From Typha latifolia (taxonomy: Eukaryota > Streptophyta > Magnoliopsida > Poales > Typhaceae): a stretch of 64,000 nucleotides of DNA. The stretch is taken from positions 1,984,001 to 2,048,000 of the forward strand of contig CM034106.1 of assembly GCA_019914945.1 (NCBI GenBank). Reading direction: 5' to 3'. This document shows, in pieces, positions 48,004-59,203 of the stretch. How positions within the stretch are numbered: position 1 is the first letter of the stretch; each line of letters begins with the position of its first letter. Position numbers and translations under genes: made by a program. The notes under the pieces are model-generated. The model was not told where the DNA came from. It worked only from the letters and a program-made list of their open reading frames with translations, and did no database searches.

Positions 48004-50544
48004 TGTTTAAGTAATATAAAGTTAGTTATTTATCCAATTACGATCCGTTTGTGTAACATATAATGATTTATTAGGTTTAGAATTTCTTCTTTTATTTTTA
48101 TTAAATAATTTGATTTACATCATATGTTCAATTATAATAATATTAATATGTTATTATTCTAATTGTAGATTTATTTATAAAATTATAGTTTGCTAATTAT
48201 ATATTAAGTATATAATAGTAAATCTCTTTTGATTAAAAAAATAGTAAAAGAGCTACATGTACAATGATATAATTTAAGATACATGTACACATATTATATA
48301 TTATACTTTAATTATTTTGTCACAACTATTCTTACTAAACAAATTCATTCTTTTATATCTCTGAATACTTCTGGACATATACTAAGCCTTATAATCACAG
48401 CCATAGCACAACAGAAAGAAGTGACGATGAATTTGAATTATCTTACTCGATTCTTTGTCCAAATCCACTTCAGTTCAATCAACCAACTTTATTTTCATTT
48501 AGAAATGATGAGAGATATCCAACAATAGAATCAGCAGACATCCAAAGGACATCAAACGAGCAAAATTGATCCTATATCTTACAGTGTGATATGATAAAAA
48601 GAAGTCTCTATACAATTAATCAACCACTATCTATAATTAGAACCTTAGATTTAAAAAAAGACTATTTAGTTTACATAAATTATTAAAAATGATTTAAAGA
48701 CTATCTAATATTATAGTACAATGAAATATTTTATTTTATGTGAGATAAAAAATTATTGATATTATTTTAGCCTCACTTAAAAAATGGGCTACTTTTATCA
48801 TTTAAATATGCTGATTAACTTTAATAACAATTTATTAGAAATATTTGTTAAAAATTAACCATAATGAAAATTCTGAAAGAGTAAAAAAATTGGTAACAAT
48901 TCTAATATTTAAAAAAAATATAGTGGTAATTATGATATTTTGAAAAAATTTACTGGAAATTACATAATAAAAGTCTCTTTTGTTTTGTTAGCCGAAGGCA
49001 CCTCTGATTAGTTTTCCTAAGAAATATATTTACCAAATAGTGAATCAAATAATGCATCATATTTTTTTATTTTAGCAATAGTATTTTTAGATTTACTCAT
49101 ATTTATAATAACAGTAATAATTAATTCTATTTGATATGATATAAAGTAAAAATAAAGGAAAAAATTATTTTAATAGTTTCTGATTTGACTTACATAGATT
49201 GATGATAGAGATAATAAATGAATTAAAATAAGAGTTATTTATGCAAAACTAGACTAGGTTATAATAATATGTTTAAAAGAGATATAAGATGAGTGATAAA
49301 TTATAATAAAATATTTAAGAGAAAATTAGTAATTAGGTTAGTATTATGGTATAAGATATAATTCTGATAAATAATATATATATATATATATTAGAATATT
49401 GTTATTTTGTTATTTAGCTATTATTCTAAAATAAAATATTATAGTCTAAAATAAAGAATTGTGATAATAATAGTTTTTATTTGTTATATTTTAGAATAAA
49501 GCATTTTTCAATCGGGTGGAGCCAAATTTAAGCTTTCGCTCATATCATATCTTTGCTAGTAACTATTTTGGCCAGTTCATTTTAGTGCTCATAGCTAAAG
49601 CGATTGCTCTACCGGAACTGCTGATCGCACTCGCAATCATAGTTTTCCCACCCTATCATTTTCTCTAATTCGCTGCTGATGATCAACTCTATTAAATGGG
49701 TTCATAAACTATCCCGGTTTATTATTGCCTCCTCGGTGGAGAATTGCCAACTCATGATTGACTTGTAAATACTGTTTAAATTATGGGTTCAAATGTAAAT
49801 GGGACAGGGCCACGGTGGTTAAGTAATTTAATCTATTTTTTTAAAACAAAATGCCCACGTAATATACTTATAAACACCAAAATCCTACGTCATGTCCCCT
49901 TCTTTGTCTTTGCCACGTCATCAAAGAGAGTGACATGCTATCTGGGAGGGAGCACTTAACTTGCTGACGTGGCTGGCTTGGAAAAACATATTTATTTAGT
50001 TGGAAATTAATGGAGTGTTTGATAGAATTAAAACTACAGAGTAATTAAATTCTCTTATTTAATTTTATTTTTAAGTAAGTATTTAATTCATTTCAAGGAC
50101 TCCTTTAAGATTCTTCCGGCCCACTACTTTAAAAGACCAAATTACCCTTCCGAATTCTTTTCTCTAGATATTTTTTTTTCGGTTGAGAAAATAACCCTGT
50201 AACTGTATGTATACATACAACCTCTATAAATTTAGAATTTATTACTTATTACTCTGAAGTTAGATACATATATAAAAAACCATTTTAAAATTAGAAAATT
50301 TAATTATTTACAAAACTCTATATCTTGCTCTCTAATTAATAACCCATCTATTTATCCCACAACAGAGTATGCAAAAATTTCTTCCATAAAAAAAAAGGGT
50401 AGATTGGGTATGTGTAGTGAAGATGACTCGATATAGAATTAGTCTTTTTTATCTTAGCTTATAAATTAGCCTTAGAGCTCATAATCTCGAACTAATGTGA
50501 TTTTTAACTTGTAAATATCACCAAGTAATCAAGGGGGGGAATGC
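48004..50544. other. Gene-free AT-rich stretch
   Basis: No coding frame or RNA gene recognised. A TA run lies at 49374-49391. 49850-49980 is slightly GC-richer with TGACGTGGC, of unknown meaning. Confidence 0.5.
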
Positions 50545-50597
50545 ATGTATGTATGTATGTATGTATGTATGTATGTATGTATGTATGTATGTATGTA
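50545..50597. repeat. (ATGT)n microsatellite
   Basis: About thirteen ATGT units directly before the first LINE-related sequence. Confidence 0.9.
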
Positions 50598-50844
50598 CAT
50601 ATAGGAGGATCAATCACGGGCATCTTCTCCCTGACAAGATCACAACGATAGAGTTTCTGCCACGTGGACAGTTCAGTTATACCGGCTCGGTTAAAAAGCA
50701 TCGACTTCAGGCCAACGCCGCAAGCTTGGACGCTGAGGGTCATGGTCCTTAACCTCATACAATGGGGGGCATGGTCATTAACCTCATACCTTGATGTATG
50801 TCCTTACCAACGGACCTTGGATGCTGGGGGCATGGTCCTTAACC

Positions 50845-51275
50845 TCATACAATGGCGAGACGACTTCAGGCCAATGCCGCAAGCTTTCACCATTGCCCTG
50901 GTATGGATTCAGCTGCACAATCTACCCTAGGAGTATTGAGAGCTAGAATCACTTATCCCGGTTGCCGCATATTTTGGCAAGCCATTAAGAGTCGATGAAA
51001 CGACACTCGATCACTCCCGAAGCAGATTCGTGAGAGTCTGTGTGGAGGTGGATCTGGGTCAACCATTAAAACAAGTAGTATGGCTGGGTCCGAAAGAGAA
51101 TAATCTAGAACAAAGGGTAATTTATGAAGGAGTTCCAGTGATCTGCTTCAGCTATGGCCGCATAGGACATGTGTGCGATGAATGTCCAATCACCAGCCAG
51201 GCAGGAGGACCGGAGAAGGTGATGGACGACAAGATGATAAAGGTGGCAATGCTGGAAGAGAATCAAAGGTGAGAG
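50845..51275 (+). pseudogene. LINE ORF1 remnant (DUF4283 and zinc knuckle)
   Basis: WRDDFRPMPQAFTIALVWIQ, LHNLP, then a stop in place of L, EY, a stop in place of W, ELESLIPVAAYFGKPLRVDE is the typical DUF4283 region of plant LINE ORF1. It is followed by RFVRVCVEVDLGQPLKQ. The knuckle CFSYGRIGHVCDEC has tyrosine where the second cysteine belongs. Nucleic-acid binding in LINE particles is the family role. Confidence 0.8.
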
Positions 51276-52326
51276 ACGAGTCCACAGAGGGGAAGGAATA
51301 CTCCACCTATGGCCCCTGGATGAAAGTGACGAAGAAAGCTAAAGGCATTAGTAGCCATCGGTGAGCGAAGGGACCAAGAGCTCCGGCGAGGGACACACCG
51401 CGGGCGACAAGGGCATACAAAGATCAGGCCAATCAGGAGAGGTGGCGTAATGGGGGTAGTAGGTAGGGGCAAAGAAGGTCATGTCAGATCGAGCTATGCT
51501 AGGAGGAACTTGGGACACTCAACCTAGGCAAGTGTCAGGAAGCCAAGGAACGATAGGTACCTCGGGTGGTATGCAATAGAACAAAGCTGAGAAAGGGAAA
51601 CAAGTGCTACATAGGGAGCTACGCACCAAAGGAACCTAGGAGCGAGGCGAACCTTTGACACGGCAGGAGGATACCTAGGGGAAGGAAAAGACTAGGTTAC
51701 ACCGGAAAGGCAACCATATCAACGGGAAAAGGGATGCAGATAAAAATGTATCGCATAATGAAATAATATTAAATGCTGCTGAGGACATGGGGTCACAAAA
51801 TGACGAAAGTGGGAAGTGGGGTGAGCCCGAGGCCAGATAAGACTTTGATACGACCTCAGTTGGGTTGGAGGATAACATGGCCACCCATTAGCCACGACTT
51901 GCATCAATAGATGGGATCACAATTCACTACGGGGATAGACGTAGTCGAAGGGAACGCTTGGCCTACGTAAAAAGTACTAAGAACCCCAATATGAAAATAT
52001 TCGCCCCATTAGAAGTTTACCCTAAAAGGGTGGTATCGAACGGAGTGACGTCCATAGGGATCAAACCTCCATCCAAGATGCAACAGCTGCTGCCAGAAGA
52101 GCACGCCAAGGCGGTGGTGCTGCTCCAGGAGGAAGTGGTTGGCATAGGATCAGAGCGAGAGGAGCAGATGGTTAACAAGGAATGAGCTCTGACGCTGGTG
52201 ACCTCAACGCCATCAGTAGTGTAGGACAAAATGGAGGTGGATGCTACTATGGAGAAGGACTCGCCGGCCCTAAAGAGGGGGAGGAAAGCCTGAGGTGCTC
52301 TCCTCATCGATTAAATTCCGTAGTCA
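51276..52326 (+). other. Decayed LINE ORF1 tail and inter-ORF region
   Basis: Polar low-complexity coding-like DNA without a sustained frame, between the zinc knuckle and the endonuclease. This is the usual position of the variable ORF1 C-terminus. Confidence 0.5.
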
Positions 52327-55300
52327 TTGATAATGGTTAAGAGCATTATTTGGAACCGTAGAGGAGTCTTGAAGAAGGAGGTGTTGGACAGATGTAGAGA
52401 CCTGAATCGGGAGCATAATTTAGACATCCTTTGTCAGGTGGAAACTCATGTGGATTGGAACAAGGGTAACATAGTAGCAAAGGCTATGGGATGGCAGTGG
52501 TCTCACTTTGCTATCCCGGCGGTGGGTGCTTCTGAGGGGCATCTTGATCCTTTGGAAGTCGAAGATGGGATGGGTGGATGTGGTAGCAGCCTCTAGATAT
52601 GCTGCCCACATGGTCATCTCTCCAATCAACGGTGGGACTTGGGGGATGACGGTTGTGTACGCTAGCAACAACTTCCCCGAGCAACTTGATTTGTGGAGGG
52701 AGCTGACTGCCACTGACATACCAGAAGTACCATGGGTAATGGCGGGAGATTTTAACGCCATCCTTAATACTCAAGAAAGAGGTGTGTTGGCCCAGTTATA
52801 CTAGGGCCAAAGACTAAAGCCTTTCGCGACTTCGTTCGTCAGGCGGGCCTGTGCGACCTTGGGTTTGAAGGAGTTCCCTTTACCTAGTGTAACAACAGAC
52901 CAGGGCAGGATCGTATTTGGGTTAGGTTGGATCGGGTCTTATCAAATACCAAACGGTTAGCTACCTTTCCTCACGGCAAGGTAGTACATCTTGACCGATC
53001 TGGCTCAGACCATGCACCACTTCTATTACTTGGTGCAAGTGAACACAAGAAGGGTGGGAGACCTTTCCGGTTTGAAGGACTGTGGATGGAGTATGAAGGC
53101 TGCAAATGGGTGCTTGATCAGGTTTGGAGCGGGAGTTGTAGAGTAAACCCATCGCATGCATTCACGCACAAGGTTAAGAGCATGCAGAAGGCTCGAAAAG
53201 CGTGGAGCAAAGAGGTAGTGAGTTCGGTGGAGATGAGACTGAAGGTGACGCAGCGAACTATTGAAGCCCTATAAGCAAAGGATGCTAGTGCGGGGCTCAA
53301 TGATGAGGAGTAGGGTATGCTACGAGCCAACTACAACAAAAAGTGTGCACTGAGTCGACAGATCAATTTGAAGTGGCTTCAAAGATCGCGGGTTCAATGG
53401 GTGAAGGATGGAGATCGGAATACTAAGTTCTACCACCTTACCGCAACCATCCACTGACAACGAAACTAAGTGGCTGAAATCCAAAAAGATGATGGGCAAT
53501 GGGTGACTGATCACGAGGGGATTAAAGAATGCTTCCAGCGATACTACCTAGCATTATGGGGTCCGAACGAGTAGGTCGAAGAGGAGGAGGTGGACTGGAA
53601 CACTATCCCAACCTTGCCGGCCTTGACGGATAGGGAGGCTAATAACTTAGTCACTCCGTTCTCCACGGAGGAGATTTAAGTGGCAGTCTGGAGCCTGCCT
53701 CACATAAAGGCTCCGGGCCCGAATGGCCTTCAGGCTGAAGTATTCACAAAATATTGGGAGACCATGGGCTTCCCACGCAATGGGGAGATACGTTCATCAC
53801 CCTCATTCCAAAGAAGGAAAAACCGGTTGAGATTAAGGACTTCCGACCGATTTCCTTATGTAATACAGCTTACAAGGTGATTGCGAAGCTTCTGGTGGGA
53901 CGAATGAAACTGCTGTTGTGCAAGCTAATTGGTCCGGAACAGTCGGCCTTCGTGAGCGGCAGGTCAATCCATGATAATATCATTGCGGCACAAGAAATGG
54001 CGCATTCGCTGATGCATGATCGAACCTCTGTACCACTGTTGATGGCTAAAATGGATATGGAGAAGGCGTACGATCGGCTATCTTGGCAGGCTATCCTTAA
54101 AACCCTCACAGCTATGCATTTCTCGGTGAAATGGATCAAATGGGTGGAGGCGTAAATCACATCGCCAAGATACAGGATCATAGTCAATGGAACTACATCG
54201 AAGTGGATAACGCCGCAGAGGGGACTTCGGCAAGGTGACCCTCTGTCGCCTTACCTCTTCATAATCTGCTCCCAAGTCCTAACCTCCTTGCTTAATGCGT
54301 GACTTAGTGATGGGCTTCTGGAAGGGTTCAGCTGGAGGACAAGGACCATAGTGCACCTCCTATATGCTGATGATCTCTTGCTGGTGGCCAAAGCCAACAA
54401 GGAGAATGTGGAGGAGATGAGGAAAACGTTGGAGCATTACTCGAAGCTAATTAACCAAAAGGTAAACAATGATAAGTCAGAGGTATTCCTACCACCCTAG
54501 ATGCCTGAGATGGAAAAAATGAGATACTTCGCCTCTTGGACCTCAAGACAGAAAGGATGTCGTTCACATACCTAGGGGTAAAGATCTCGGGGACCCGTAT
54601 CCCGGTCCGTGGACATCAAGAGCTACTGGAGAGGGTGCGACAGCGCTTGGCTGGCTGGAAACGGAACACACTTTCTCTGGCAGGGAGGATCACGTTGGTG
54701 CAATCAACCCTTCTAACCTTACCTTACTATTGGTTGGGGGCAACGTGGATTCCTGACTCCGTCTTGGAGACTATTATAAAGATAGCAAGAGCCTTCATTT
54801 GGGAAAAGGGAGAGGGACACGCGGGCTCCATCTTCTCAGCTGGGAGACAATGACCAAGGCAAAGCAGGAGGGAGGAATTGGTCTCCGCTGCTTGTGAATA
54901 GTGAAAGTGGCCCTTATGGGCAAGCACGTACTAAGTGTGTTGAGAGACCGCAGAATGCCTTGGGTGAGCATGGTTAGGGCAAAATATGGACCGCTTAATC
55001 CATGGGATGGAAAATCGAAGGCAAAGTGCTCCTAGATATGGCGGGCTCTCTGCCAGACGGCGACGAAACTCCATGAAGGGTTTCATAAGAGTATTGGCAA
55101 CAGACAGAATACTAGCGTCATGGACAAGGCTTGGGTGTCGGGAGTACCTTTCAGTCGGTTGCCACTTGTAATGGACACCGATAGTCTCCGACGATGCCCC
55201 TTGGTGGCAGATCTTTTTGTGAACGGTGGGTGGAACGTGCATTAGAGGCTTCCTATGGAAGCTCTTCTGGAACAGAGTGCCGACTCAGGAATATCTTTAC

Positions 55301-56080
55301 AGGCTAAGATGTGGCCCAAGGATGAATTGTGAGATGTGTGGCATATTCCTAGAGACAGGAACCCACCTATTTTATGCGTGCCGCTTCGCGTTAGAGGTGT
55401 GGGTCAGTCTGGCGAGAGAGCTTGAGGAGGGGCAGTGGCAGGACTTTAGGGTGGGACCGGAGTGGCTTACTCAAACGTGGAGTATGGACCGGACAAGGGA
55501 TACAAGGATAAAGACGACGATTACGGCTACAATCTAAGAGATCTGGAAGGCGAGGAACACGATGGTATTCCAAGACAAGCGTTCAGGAGCTTACGCGGTT
55601 GCTCACAAGGCTGCGGCTTTAGCACAAGAATACATGCAGGTGGCGGAGGCTGTGAGAAGATCAGTGAACCTCTAGCTACGTGTGCGGTGGGAACGACCTT
55701 CGAGGGGCTGGGTCAAGGTAAATATAGACGGATCATTCAAGGTAGGTGAAGGCCAGGGGGGTGCTGGAGTCATCGTCAGAGATTGCGAGGGCAGACTCCT
55801 CCATGCAGTAGTAGACCCGACAAAGGGGGACTCTTTGAGCTACTGTGAGATGTGGGCTTTGTTGCTGGGGTTGGAAGTAACCCATGGAAGATGGGAACAG
55901 GTGATAGTGGAATCAGATGCTCTAAACCTAATCAAAGTTATCGAAGGGGAGGGCTGCTGTCCTTGGAGGCTGAGAGGGATATCCCAAAGGTGTGTGTCAA
56001 TGTTGTCTGGTTTTCGTAAGGTTTTGTTTAGGCATACTTACCGGGAGGGTAACAGAGCAGCTGATTGGCTAGCTATGTAG
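52327..56080 (+). pseudogene. LINE ORF2 remnant: endonuclease, RT, RNase H
   Basis: The endonuclease begins MVKSIIWNRRGVLKKEVLDR and carries QVETH, VVYASN and AGDFNAIL, then RSGSDHAPLLL (52927 frame). The RT region has [75 protein letters not shown] and the catalytic YADD at 54363-54374. A zinc-binding stretch (GTHLFYACRFALEVWVSLA) precedes an RNase H with KVNIDGSF and SYCEMWALLLGLE. At least a dozen stops and several frameshifts, many of them TGG to TAG or TGA, break the frame. In life this protein nicks DNA and copies the LINE RNA at the nick. Confidence 0.88.
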
Positions 56081-56169
56081 GTAGGAAGTCAACTGTGGGG
56101 AACCAGTGGGTTGGGTCAAATAGCCCACCCTCTGAATTAGCAAAAATTCTAGAGTTGGATAGGCTTGGG

Positions 56170-58303
56170 TGTAGCACCCAAACCCTAAACACGTGTATGG
56201 CACGAGCCTACATAGCACGTGCATGGCACCTGACCATTTGGTTAGTTACTGACAATTAAATAAATCTATATCAACATCATAATTTTATCTACAACATCTA
56301 AATAAAGAATAACTCAAGTCTAACAGTCAACAGCATATAGATAACCCTACTTGGGCCCCATATAGGCAACAACACATTATCAAGAGCTTTTCACGACTAC
56401 ATATACACAACAATGGTACATACATAATTATACAAGTACAAAATCACCTGCTAAAATATAAGACAAGCATACATACACACTTTGGAGAGTGTCCACTAAT
56501 ACATCAGATAAGATAACTTATCTAGCATCTAACACTAACCACACTCTACTCCTCACTCACCGGCAAGGTCTCTAAGAGAGTATCCTGCTCCACTCGTTCA
56601 CTTGGGTTGTTGAAAAGGAGAAAACAAAGAGAGTCATGAGCTAAAGGCTTAGTGAATAGACTTTACCATGTATCAGTGAAGTCAAACCGAGAGTAAATCA
56701 TGTACTGGATAATATGAATCAGAAAGAGCATCATGTCATGAATGAGTATATGAATGTTTCATCAATAATATATAAATAAAAAAATAGATAATATGTCATG
56801 ACTGATAAATTGTATAATCCTCGACAATGAATAAACAAATCTCTATGTTATACTATCATCATAACTCTCTCTCAAATATGACACGTGATGTATGCCGACC
56901 ATGACGATGCTATGATATCAAATGCAACCATATATGATGTATATTGACCACTCGATAATTAGGTAATCAAATAATAATGAAATCATATGCATTTCTCAAT
57001 ATCTCAGTCATCAATGTCAGCTCTATACGTCATCATCATACTAGACCACTGTGCACAGTCAACACTCGGTACCTGATCTCAATATCATGTCTAAAGGCTC
57101 AGAGCATACTCTGCCACCCGCAAAAGTTGATAAAAACCTCGTGAGGATAACTCGCCACATATGCCGTGGCGAACGACATGTGTCCGAATGTCTGCTGCGC
57201 ACATAGACTAACGACCTCAGACGTAAGGCCAACAGGATCGCGACTATGTCGAGCGATCAATCATCTCTAGGCACACCCTAACCCTCGCGCCCACTCGGGT
57301 ATCCTCACGCTTTCTATCAACTATCCTATTAATCACATTTCATGCTTTTCTTCTAAATGACAGATCATATGCATATATCCAGTACGATAACAAGTCAATG
57401 CATAACAAAAATTTAGGTGGAACAGGAATCAAGAGAAAAATAATGCAATATAGTCTCCGATCATGTAGTCAATACGTGCATACTCATGCTAATCTATTAC
57501 ATGCATACTCATGCTACAGATCAACTGGACATAACATTATAATAGTATAATCGTCTCTCATCATCTTTATATATCACCAATGTGCTCATATCCCAAATCA
57601 ACCTAATCAGATGCATGATAAAATATGCTCGACTATAATCATCTCTGGATAAAGTCATATAATCATGCTGGAGGCTAAAACATGCATGTACATAAAATAT
57701 AATATAACATAATTTGAGAAAGGCGTCTAAGGGATAAGACTACTCACCACCATTGCAATTACTAAACAACCACTCGTTCACGTTGCTACGATAATGATCA
57801 AGCCTCGATAGCTAAGTCCACGGGGTCTTGAATAGGGGGTCGGGATCTGAAATTATTTATAATAAATAATGTCAGTCTTTCTATTAATTAAAACTATCCC
57901 AGCAAAAGGTAGTTTTTTATTGTAATTATGTACTCTTCATTTCTATATTTGTTTTATTATTTATTAGCCCTAATTATATTATTTAATAGTGTATTTAAAA
58001 TATAATTATTTACCTATTATTCTCTTTAATAATTAAGAAAATAAGAATTAAGTTACTGCAAATAATTACGCAAGAATATGTGTACATAACCCTAATAATT
58101 ACTATTACCTACCTAGGATTAAAATAATATTTTATATTGCAGGTATTTTGCTAAACATGATATAATTAGATTTATTTGCTAACTAGAATATAATTATATT
58201 TAATTCATATAAATTAAATACATTAATTAACTAAACTACTTGAATAATTAATAACCTAAACAAATATAATTGGTAATTAATAATATGCATATATGTACAC
58301 ACA

Positions 58304-58352
<49 letters not shown>

Positions 58353-58886
58353 AAATATATATATATATATGTATAAATATATATATATATATATATATAA
58401 ATATACACAGCACCTATGCGCAGCAGAGTGCTGGGCCGAGAGGAAGCTGACAGTGGCATTCTGCGGCCGGCCTCTCGCCGACGGCTCAATTCTCCGGCGG
58501 TCCCGAGAGGAAGTCGACAAAGAGAGAAAGAGAGATAGAGAGAGAGAGAGAGAAGAAGGGAGGCTCACCGGCGTTAGTGGGTCGACGGAATGACGACGGT
58601 AGTGGGTAGAGAGAGAGAAAGAGTGTTTGAGAGAGAGAGAAAGAGAGAAAGGTGAGAAAGAGTTCGAAAGAGAAAGAGAGAGAAAGAGGAATAAAAGGGA
58701 GAGAGGCGGTGGGGAGGGAGGCTGCGGCGACGACGGTGGAGGCCCACCGCGCCAGCTGGCCCGGCCAGATTGGCCATGCCAGCGCTTGGGGCGCGTGGCG
58801 CCCTTTCCAAGCTGCCACTGCATAGCATGAGGCTGTCGTGCCACGCAGTGAAGATTTATTTTTTATTTTTTTTATTTTTGGTTACA
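56170..58886 (+). mobile_element. Solo LTR inserted in the LINE 3' UTR
   Basis: Begins TGTAGCACCC and ends GGTTACA, the TG...CA form of an LTR. The middle (56640-57853) is closely similar to 46690-48003, but the first 450 bases differ. The 3' third adds an AT microsatellite (58304-58400), GA repeats (58520-58560, 58609-58705) and a GC-rich block ending CTGTCGTGCCACGCAGTG. Flanks TTGGG (56165-56169) and CGGGG (58887-58891) are an imperfect candidate target duplication. No gag, pol, primer site or partner LTR is attached. Confidence 0.6.
58304..58400. repeat. Compound TG/TA microsatellite within the solo LTR
   Basis: TGTGTGTG leading into long TA runs interrupted by GTATAAATA units. Confidence 0.9.
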
Positions 58887-58956
58887 CGGGGAATGTTTGG
58901 CCTCATGATGTAACCGTTAGCCGAGTTTTTCAGCTCCTTTAATCGAAAAAAAAAAA
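58887..58956 (+). mobile_element. 3' end and poly(A) tail of the LINE
   Basis: GAATGTTTGGCCTCATGATG ... TTTTTCAGCTCCTTTAATCG followed by eleven A. This is the kind of 3' terminus plant LINEs carry, and it continues the LINE 3' UTR broken at 56169. Confidence 0.65.
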
Positions 58957-59203
58957 GCATCGATTGGATCATTTATTATCGCTAACGATCGGGTCCCAAT
59001 CCCAGTCGGAGTTGGTCAGTTTCCGCCTCCTTCCTTCCCCAATTCCTTTTTCTTGTTTATTTTATTCCCTCGGCTTTATAAACCCCCGACGCCGCGCCCA
59101 GTTCTCTCTATTTCCCTATCTCTCTATCTCTCTCTCTCTCTCTCCCTCTCTCTTAGGGTTTCTCCGATCTCCATCGCTCGCTCGCTTCCTTTGTTAGGGT
59201 TCG
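58957..59203 (+). promoter_or_regulatory. Promoter and CT-rich leader of the EAR-motif gene
   Basis: Between the LINE tail and the ATG. A TATA-like GGCTTTATAAACC lies at 59071-59083, followed by a CT-repeat leader (59118-59152) and two TTAGGGTTT/TTAGGGTTC telobox-like words (59153-59161, 59194-59202). Teloboxes are frequent in plant 5' leaders. The whole intergenic space is under 250 bases. Confidence 0.55.

Larger units (their letters stand above)
50600..56169 (+). mobile_element. Nearly full-length decayed L1-type plant LINE
   Basis: In order it holds an ORF1 with DUF4283 and CCHC knuckle, an endonuclease, a reverse transcriptase, a zinc-binding region and an RNase H, all on the plus strand. 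Multiple stops and frameshifts inactivate it. The 5' limit is a guess. The 3' UTR is interrupted at 56170 by a solo LTR and resumes at 58887, ending in an A11 tail at 58946-58956. Confidence 0.85.

Noticed and set aside
50545..50597. CRISPR-like or tandem array
   Set aside because: It is a plain ATGT microsatellite with no spacers, and this is plant nuclear DNA.
46183..58886. The two same-orientation LTRs as the ends of one retrotransposon
   Set aside because: The DNA between them is AT-rich intergenic sequence and a LINE with no gag-pol, primer site or polypurine tract, and the two LTRs differ in their heads and lengths.
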